A DNA stretch of 11,789 nt from Methanobrevibacter sp. (GTDB lineage: Archaea > Methanobacteriota > Methanobacteria > Methanobacteriales > Methanobacteriaceae): positions 1 through 11,789 of the forward strand of contig WRCI01000038.1 of the NCBI GenBank assembly GCA_009784145.1, read 5' to 3'. The position numbers and the translations under genes were made by a program. The notes below the pieces were generated by a model. It did not search any database. It saw nothing but the letters and a program-made list of their open reading frames with translations, and was not told the DNA's origin. Shown here piece after piece: positions 7,761 to 11,789 of the stretch; position 1 is the first letter of the stretch, and each line of letters begins with the position of its first letter.

Positions 7761-7856
7761 ATTAAAAGTAAATAGGATTGGAAAATTAAAAGTAAATAGG
7801 ATTGGAAAATTAAAAGTAAATAGGATTGGAAAATTAAAAGTAAATATGATGGGAAT
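7761..7856. repeat. Four 24-bp direct repeats in the leader of the winged-helix regulator gene
   Basis: Four head-to-tail copies start at 7761, 7785, 7809 and 7833. The first three are identical, each containing aaaagtaaataggattgg, and the fourth differs at a few bases near its end. The last copy ends 12 bp before the GAGGTGAT ribosome binding site of the regulator gene at 7880. The position and the G-containing ggattgg core, in otherwise nearly G-free sequence, make a role in protein binding conceivable but unproven. The stretch 7664-7760 has no gene. Confidence 0.92.
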
Positions 7857-7879
7857 TATTTATTTTTTGAGGTGATAAT

Positions 7880-8695
7880 ATGAAAATATTTAAAAAAAGA
7901 GGAGAAATGACACATTTTCAGATATTAAGTGAAATATCTAAGCAAGAACCTCATTTGCGTCAAAAGGATATAGCTGAACGTCTTGGAATAACTGTTCAGG
8001 CTGTATCTGAAAACATAAAAACATTGGTTGATGAAGGATACATAAACTCCAAAGATGGGCGAGCTCCTTATAAAATAACTCAAAAAGGAATAATTAAAGT
8101 TAAAAAAGATGCTATAACTCTTAGAAAATATTCTGATGAAGTTTTAGAAACAATGAATTATTATAAATCTATATGGCCAGCTATAGCTAAGGAAAACTTA
8201 AAAGAAGGAGATGAAGTAGGTTTGTTCATGGAAGATGGGATTCTTTTTGCAAATAAATCTAATCAAAGTGCACATGCTGAAGTTTTACATGATGTGAGTT
8301 TAGGAGAAGATGTTCCATTGAGTTCTCTTACTGGAACCATTGATTTAAAACAAGGTCAGATTATTATTATTACTCTTCCAACTATAAAACAAGGAGGATC
8401 TCGTAGTACTGATTTTGATTTAGTTGAATTGATTTATAAATCTGATTATAAAAAGTTTGGAATTGAAAAAATAGATAAATTTGGAGCTATGGGTACTGTT
8501 TCTCGTGCTGTAGCTAATAAACTAAATATTCCAATTGACATTGAATTTGCAATATCTGCCTCAAGTATATCTGCAGCAAAAAAAGGATTAAATGTTTTTG
8601 TTTTAGTAGTTGGAGATATGGCTAAAGGAATCATAAAAAATTTAGAAGATGAAAATATCAAATTCAATGTTGTAGATGCTTATAGTTTAGGGTAA
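7880..8695 (+). CDS. Archaeal winged-helix transcriptional regulator with conserved C-terminal domain (DUF7839-like)
   Basis: A 271-residue putative DNA-binding protein. Residues 10-75 form a winged helix: a first helix (HFQILSEISKQ), the helix-turn-helix LRQKDIAERLGITVQAVSEN (26-45) and the wing GYINSKDGRAPYKITQKG. A long helix near 77-97 leads to a mainly alpha/beta C-terminal domain. That domain has a conserved-looking GAMGTVSRAVANKLNIP segment and FVLVVGDMAKG near the end. I associate this arrangement with an archaeal family of MarR-like proteins carrying DUF7839; the name is from memory and the ligand is unknown. The GAGGTGAT site (7869-7876) is an almost full anti-16S match. The four 24-bp repeats just upstream may be involved in its own control. 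Confidence 0.72.
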   Translation: MKIFKKRGEMTHFQILSEISKQEPHLRQKDIAERLGITVQAVSENIKTLVDEGYINSKDGRAPYKITQKGIIKVKKDAITLRKYSDEVLETMNYYKSIWPAIAKENLKEGDEVGLFMEDGILFANKSNQSAHAEVLHDVSLGEDVPLSSLTGTIDLKQGQIIIITLPTIKQGGSRSTDFDLVELIYKSDYKKFGIEKIDKFGAMGTVSRAVANKLNIPIDIEFAISASSISAAKKGLNVFVLVVGDMAKGIIKNLEDENIKFNVVDAYSLG

Positions 8696-8769
8696 AATTG
8701 AAATTATAATATTTAAATTTAATGTAGTAGATGCTTATAGTTTAGGGTAAAATTGAAATTATAATATTT
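8660..8769. repeat. 55-bp tandem duplication spanning the end of the regulator gene
   Basis: Bases 8660-8714 contain the last 11 codons of the regulator gene, its stop and 19 bp of trailer. They are repeated at 8715-8769 with two substitutions (C to T at 8720 and T to A at 8726). Since 55 is not a multiple of three and the first copy keeps the stop codon, the second copy is untranslated. The first copy is the functional gene end, so the reading frame is not damaged. Confidence 0.92.
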
Positions 8770-8783
8770 ATCCTAGTAATAGA

Positions 8784-8872
8784 GCCTAATTATAGTTTTT
8801 TAAGTAATGTAAGAAAGCCTAATTATAGTTTTTTAATTAATGTAAGAAAGTCTAATTATAGTTTCTTAATTA
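8784..8872. repeat. 33-bp tandem repeats between the convergent regulator and nuclease genes
   Basis: A 33-bp unit beginning gcctaattatagtttttt starts at 8784 and 8817, with a third, partial and slightly diverged copy at 8850 that runs into the stop codon of the minus-strand nuclease gene. The first two copies carry a T6 tract on the + strand, suitable for ending transcription of the regulator gene. The array separates two convergent genes. Confidence 0.88.
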
Positions 8873-9418
8873 TTAATTATCAAGCCATGTATAAGGATCG
8901 AATTCTGATGGAGGGATATGCATTATTTGAGCATAACCTCTTTTTAATAATTCTTCATTTATGTTATATCCATCAACATATACTATAGCTAATATTCTGC
9001 CATATTTGTCTCTATTTCTTGCATCATCAATATCAAGATATACAGTTTTTCCAAGACACATATCTTTTACAAACTGAGTAGAATTATCAAATCCTGGCTG
9101 ACCTACTTCTGGAGCATCTATTCCAACAAGTTGGACTTTACCTACTCCTTCAACATTTATTGTGTCTCCATCTATAACACGATTACAAAGTCCTTTAGCT
9201 TCATAGTATTTTTCATAATTTTCTGTAGTAATATTTGTTCCATTACGATGTTGACTAAAGTTGTAATTGTTTGTATTGGATTTAGCTTGAGAATTTAAGG
9301 AATCATTGTTAAATAGGGGACCTTGTTGATCTATTCCAGTTAATAGCTTGCCACCTACTGTAAGTAGTGCAAATACTAAAAATAATATCATTATAATTCT
9401 TTTGGTGTTTTCTTTCAT
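8873..9418 (-). CDS. Membrane-anchored thermonuclease (SNase-like) family protein
   Basis: A 181-residue protein with an N-terminal hydrophobic helix (about residues 8-24, IIMILFLVFALLTVGG) after a short basic start. This is a signal anchor placing the rest outside the cell. A low-complexity Asn/Ser/Gln linker (37-65) leads to a staphylococcal-nuclease OB fold. Visible motifs are VIDGDT (81-86; Asp83 and Asp85 are Ca ligand positions), GIDAPE (99-104; Asp101, Glu104) and RDKYGR (136-141; Arg141, matching catalytic Arg87). The position matching catalytic Arg35 is Gln96 (KVQLVGID), and the C-terminal helices of the classical enzyme are missing. Activity is therefore uncertain. No ribosome binding site is evident before the ATG. 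The gene runs against its + strand neighbours and is probably accessory. Confidence 0.85.
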   Translation of the reverse strand: MKENTKRIIMILFLVFALLTVGGKLLTGIDQQGPLFNNDSLNSQAKSNTNNYNFSQHRNGTNITTENYEKYYEAKGLCNRVIDGDTINVEGVGKVQLVGIDAPEVGQPGFDNSTQFVKDMCLGKTVYLDIDDARNRDKYGRILAIVYVDGYNINEELLKRGYAQIMHIPPSEFDPYTWLDN

Positions 9419-9431
9419 TTTATCTAATTTA

Positions 9432-9462
9432 ATAGTTTATGATTTTTGTATAGTTTTATATA
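9432..9462 (-). promoter_or_regulatory. Putative promoter of the SNase-like gene
   Basis: Read on the minus strand, a box A-like TATATAAAA (9454-9462) is followed by AAAATCATAAACTAT (9446 down to 9432), which lies 13 nt before the start codon. The same 15 bases occur just before the DUF3800 start codon. The usual 24-28 nt distance from box A puts the transcription start near 9432, giving a short leader. The nearby A/T sequence offers other box A candidates. Confidence 0.4.
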
Positions 9463-9607
9463 TTTTTATATATTTTATAAATATATTTTATACATTATAT
9501 TTTATATATTCTTCTGAATATGCTCTATAAAATCTAAATATATTGTATATGATTATTTAAATATATTTTATATATTTTATAATATATTAAAAATAAAAAA
9601 AGGAAAA

Positions 9608-9616
9608 TTATATATA
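9608..9616 (+). promoter_or_regulatory. Box A (TATA) and purine-rich BRE upstream of the structured RNA
   Basis: TTATATATA at 9608-9616 is preceded directly by a purine-rich AGGAAAA stretch of the kind expected for a BRE. Archaeal transcription starts about 24-28 nt past the box A centre, predicting a start near 9638-9640. That is just ahead of the first base-paired residue of the RNA at 9643. The agreement between promoter spacing and RNA structure supports both calls. Confidence 0.5.
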
Positions 9617-9642
9617 TTATTAATAATATAATATAATTAGTT

Positions 9643-9721
9643 GTCTGTGTAAGGCCTTATAACTCAGTTGCCTAAAGGTGGCGAAGTCATTAAGTTGATA
9701 TTGTGGTTATAGGGCACGGAC
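9643..9721 (+). ncRNA. Candidate structured non-coding RNA of unknown class
   Basis: By hand count this 79-nt stretch is about 44% G+C (35 bases), against 5% in the 100 bp before it. Such an island in an AT-rich genome is a classic mark of a structured RNA. The outer stem P1 pairs GTCTGTG (9643-9649) with CACGGAC (9715-9721). P2 pairs CCTTATAAC (9655-9663) with GTTATAGGG (9706-9714) and stacks directly on P1, leaving a 5-nt TAAGG bulge on the 5' side. Inside is hairpin P3, GTTGCC/GGTGGC (9667-9682) with a TAAA loop, and a weaker P4, GTCA/TGAT (about 9686-9699). P1 and P2 each contain a U.G pair that would be A.C on the other strand, so the + strand is the RNA. It is not a tRNA, 5S, SRP or RNase P RNA, and it is convergent with the DUF3800 gene. 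Confidence 0.65.
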
Positions 9722-9737
9722 TTCTATTTTATTTTTA
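9722..9737 (+). terminator. T-rich end of the structured RNA
   Basis: Directly after P1 the + strand reads TTCTATTTTATTTTTA, giving T4 and T5 tracts. Archaeal RNA polymerase commonly ends at such U-rich tracts, so this is a plausible 3' end giving an RNA of about 85-100 nt. The remaining 75 bp to the DUF3800 stop hold nothing recognisable. Confidence 0.4.
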
Positions 9738-9811
9738 GGAACTATTTTTCTATATTTAATCATGTATCAATATTAAAACTAATTTTTATTACTTAAAATG
9801 TTATATTAATA

Positions 9812-10423
9812 TTAAAAATAAAAATTTTCATGTTTATCTTTTAATTTTTCTAAATATTTTGTTTTATTTCTTTCAAATCTTTGAAAACAACTCCAAGCTA
9901 TTAAATCTGCAAATTGGATTCCTTTCCATTTTTCAGAGTTACTATGATGTATTTTTGATTTATGAACAAGATGCCCAAGTTCATCAATCATGGTTTTTTT
10001 AAAGTCTTTTTCATTAGTAGGAAGTATAAACTGATCTAATATTAAATTGAAATTATTTTTTAGATTTATTCCTTTTAAAAGTTTAAAAACTAATTTTGAA
10101 TATATGGAGTATTGGTTATGATTATTTAGCATTAATCTATTAGTTATTTCCTTTTTGTCAAACACAATAGAATATGCTTTAAAGTCGATTTGTTCTGATT
10201 TTTCAAATAAATAGAAAATTAATTCATCTGACGACTTATATCCTTTTATTTCTTTTTGGGTTTTTAAAATTTTGTGAAATTTATGACGTCTAACATTTTT
10301 TAGAAGATATTTTAATTTTTTGTATTCATTTTCATCTGAAAATATTACTGATGATAATATAAAATAATGAGAACCTTTAAGACCTAAATCACCACTTTCA
10401 TCACCAAAAATCAAAATTGTCAT
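9812..10423 (-). CDS. DUF3800 domain protein (putative RNase H-like fold)
   Basis: A 203-residue protein with the DUF3800 signature. The first strand ends in FGDESGDLG (residues 6-14, with Asp8, Glu9 and Asp12), followed by the second strand FILSSVIFSD (21-30). A central LILDQ carries Asp130, and the C-terminal motif IQFADLIAWSCFQR (169-182) carries Asp173. The spaced acidic residues are consistent with a metal-dependent RNase H-like site, which is how the family is usually viewed, but the substrate is unknown. DUF3800 proteins are frequent in mobile and defence-linked regions. It is basic, soluble and of typical length. A box A (CTTTATAAG on the minus strand, 10446-10454) is centred about 26 nt before the ATG, and no ribosome binding site is present, so the mRNA may be leaderless. 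Confidence 0.82.
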   Translation of the reverse strand: MTILIFGDESGDLGLKGSHYFILSSVIFSDENEYKKLKYLLKNVRRHKFHKILKTQKEIKGYKSSDELIFYLFEKSEQIDFKAYSIVFDKKEITNRLMLNNHNQYSIYSKLVFKLLKGINLKNNFNLILDQFILPTNEKDFKKTMIDELGHLVHKSKIHHSNSEKWKGIQFADLIAWSCFQRFERNKTKYLEKLKDKHENFYF

Positions 10424-10426
10424 ACT

Positions 10427-10454
10427 ATAGTTTATGATTTTATTACTTATAAAG
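10427..10454 (-). promoter_or_regulatory. Putative promoter of the DUF3800 gene, sharing a 15-bp element with the SNase promoter
   Basis: On the minus strand, box A CTTTATAAG (10454 to 10446) is followed by AAAATCATAAACTAT (10441 to 10427), which ends 3 nt before the ATG. Counting 26 nt from the box A centre gives a start at about 10424, next to the start codon. The 15-bp element is identical to the one before the SNase-like gene at 9432-9446. Confidence 0.45.
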
Positions 10455-10632
10455 TTTATGAAATTATTAATAAAAAGTATTAATTAATGTTATTTTGAAA
10501 AGAAGGGTTATTATAATTAATGAAAATATTTTAATAGACTTAAACTTTTATTATTTTTTAAAATCAATAAAAAATTTATTAATATCTTAGAATAAATATT
10601 ATCATAGAATAATCTAAAATAAAGGAATTGTC

Positions 10633-11361
10633 ATGAAAAACAAATTAATTAATAATCCAAATATAAAGTATGATAGTATAAATCATCCTAAAATTAAAGG
10701 AATTCAAATTATTGAAGGAAAAAATAACTTTCCAATTAGCTGGTTAAATCAACAAGGTTATTGTGAATATAGTTTATATCTTCAGTATTTAAAGGGAATA
10801 GAAACTGCACCAACACAAGCTATGGTTTTCGGAACAAATGAACATCAAAAACTTGAGGATAAATTTAAAGAAGATGCAGTTCCAACAACATTTGATGAAA
10901 TTATTCAAACATCAAAAAAAGAAGCAGCTATATCAAGAGAAATGTTTGTAGTAGCTCCAGAATATGGAATTCGAGGTTTTATTGATGAAATATGGATGAC
11001 TCCTGATGATTTTATTATTATTGATGATAAACCTGGAAAAATTCCTTATCCTTCAACTATTAATCAGGTTTTAGCATATTGTTTAGCTTTTAAATTCATG
11101 ATTAACATTAATTCAGATAATAATCAAACTACATTATCTTCTCCAAAAAAAGATAATCGAAAAATAAAAGCAGCTTTACGTGAGAGAGGAACAGATAATA
11201 TATTTTGGATTGAAGAGTTTGATGAAAATAATGAAGAAAAAATTAAATTTTTAATCAATAGGATGCATGGTCTTTTTGAAGGAATTAAACCATTCATACC
11301 AACGAAAAATAATAATAAATGCAATAAATGTAGATTTCAAAGCTATTGTGAGCATTTTTAA
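10633..11361 (+). CDS. Cas4-like PD-(D/E)XK nuclease with four putative Fe-S cysteines
   Basis: A 242-residue protein resembling Cas4 and the RecB/Dna2 nuclease family. After a short N-terminal extension comes Cys44 (QGYCEYSLYLQY). Then follow the motif-I His71 (GTNEHQKLE), Asp118 in RGFIDEIW, and the Asp131-x-Lys133 core (IIIDDKPG) with Gln145 and Tyr149 downstream (NQVLAYC). The C-terminus carries Cys230, Cys233 and Cys239 (KCNKCRFQSYCEHF), which with Cys44 could bind a 4Fe-4S cluster as in Cas4. Cas4 proteins trim prespacers with Cas1-Cas2, but no cas1, cas2 or CRISPR repeat is in the window, so this may be a solitary Cas4-like nuclease. An AAGGA site at 10622-10626 precedes the ATG by 6 nt. 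It is divergent from the DUF3800 gene across 209 bp. Confidence 0.8.
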   Translation: MKNKLINNPNIKYDSINHPKIKGIQIIEGKNNFPISWLNQQGYCEYSLYLQYLKGIETAPTQAMVFGTNEHQKLEDKFKEDAVPTTFDEIIQTSKKEAAISREMFVVAPEYGIRGFIDEIWMTPDDFIIIDDKPGKIPYPSTINQVLAYCLAFKFMININSDNNQTTLSSPKKDNRKIKAALRERGTDNIFWIEEFDENNEEKIKFLINRMHGLFEGIKPFIPTKNNNKCNKCRFQSYCEHF

Positions 11362-11789
11362 TTAATAATAATTATTTTTGATAGTTTTTCATTTGAGTGA
11401 AATGGTATTTAATAGTTTATATAATAGTTTATATTTTTTAAATTTATTTTATCAGAAATGGTTTAAAAATAGAATCATTTAAATATGATTAAAAATATAA
11501 TTTTTAATGTTATATTTAATAGAATAAATTATTAATTTTATATTTATTTTAATAATATTATTTTAATGATATCATTTTAAGTATTTTTTCTATTTTTATT
11601 AATATCTATTGTGAATCAGTATATTTTGTTCATTATTTTCATTATTATTCAAAAATGTACATATTAGTACCAATCCAATATAAACATTAATTAATAATTA
11701 TTTAAAATATTATTTATAATAACAATCTAATAATTAATTTAAAATATTATTTATATAACAATTTAATAATTAATTTAAAATATTATTAA
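11362..11789. other. Gene-free A/T-rich right end with a 36-bp tandem array
   Basis: No coding sequence is supported in these 428 bp. Near the left side there is a small inverted repeat, CATTT/AAATG, around 11390-11404, and a GTAC-N6-GTAC pattern at 11657-11670; both are too weak to name. From 11693 a 36-bp unit beginning aataatta and containing aaaatattatttat repeats at 11729 and 11765, the last copy running off the window. This is a tandem duplication, not a CRISPR, because no variable spacers separate the copies. Confidence 0.75.

Noticed and set aside
9348..9530. 60-residue + strand open frame overlapping the SNase-like gene start
   Set aside because: It is antisense to the signal anchor and A/T-rich promoter sequence, and its residues are the low-complexity Ile/Phe/Tyr output of A/T repeats.
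9643..9721. tRNA gene, suggested by a 7-bp outer stem followed by TA as at tRNA positions 8-9
   Set aside because: There is no TTCRA T-loop, no anticodon arm can be drawn, and the 3' half pairs in a 9-bp stem incompatible with a cloverleaf.
9643..9721. H/ACA or C/D guide RNA
   Set aside because: No ACA box follows the lower stem, the 3' side of the would-be pocket has no unpaired bases, no good kink-turn is visible, and C and D boxes are absent.
11657..11670. GTAC-N6-GTAC inverted repeat as a regulator operator
   Set aside because: Only four bases per arm, each self-complementary, and no gene follows within the window.
11693..11789. Start of a CRISPR array next to the Cas4-like gene
   Set aside because: Copies follow each other every 36 bp with no variable spacers, and the unit is simple A/T sequence.

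Overview
This window looks like chromosomal DNA of a methanogenic archaeon of the order Methanobacteriales, most likely a Methanobrevibacter-like species. The genes are extremely AT-rich and the spacers close to pure A/T. The ribosome binding sites are archaeal (GGTGA, GAGGTGAT). Two protein families typical of methanogens, DUF1890 and DUF1894, sit side by side. A corrinoid-dependent type MetE core, an archaeal-type thymidylate synthase, HypE and SRP19 all fit the same assignment. The genus is an inference from composition and gene content; no rRNA is present.

Positions 1-8695 are a housekeeping stretch, all on the + strand. In order it holds the end of a membrane protein, DUF1890 and DUF1894 (a likely operon), metE, thyA, hypE (hydrogenase cyanide-ligand synthesis), an RDD membrane protein, SRP19 (signal recognition particle), a DHH/RecJ-like phosphoesterase, and a winged-helix regulator. 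MetE and ThyA both draw on one-carbon units. I recall the same neighbourhood (MTH775/MTH774) in Methanothermobacter.

Positions 8696-11789 look accessory. They hold a membrane-anchored staphylococcal-nuclease-like protein (-), a compact GC-rich structured RNA candidate (+, 9643-9721), a DUF3800 protein with an RNase H-like acidic signature (-), and a Cas4-like PD-(D/E)XK nuclease with four cysteines placed to bind an Fe-S cluster (+). No CRISPR array, transposase or integrase is visible.

The most pervasive non-genic structure is local tandem repetition. Most spacers carry their own unrelated short array, with units of 10, 14, 15, 17-18, 20, 24, 33, 36, 55 or 57 bp. Two arrays were clearly seeded from the 3' end of the preceding gene (metE, and the regulator at 7880). 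Two others are decamer-phased A/T arrays that should be intrinsically curved. The strongest candidate for something undescribed is the structured RNA at 9643-9721. It has a plausible box A promoter, compensating G.U pairs that fix its strand, and a T-rich end, and it lies among three nuclease-fold genes.
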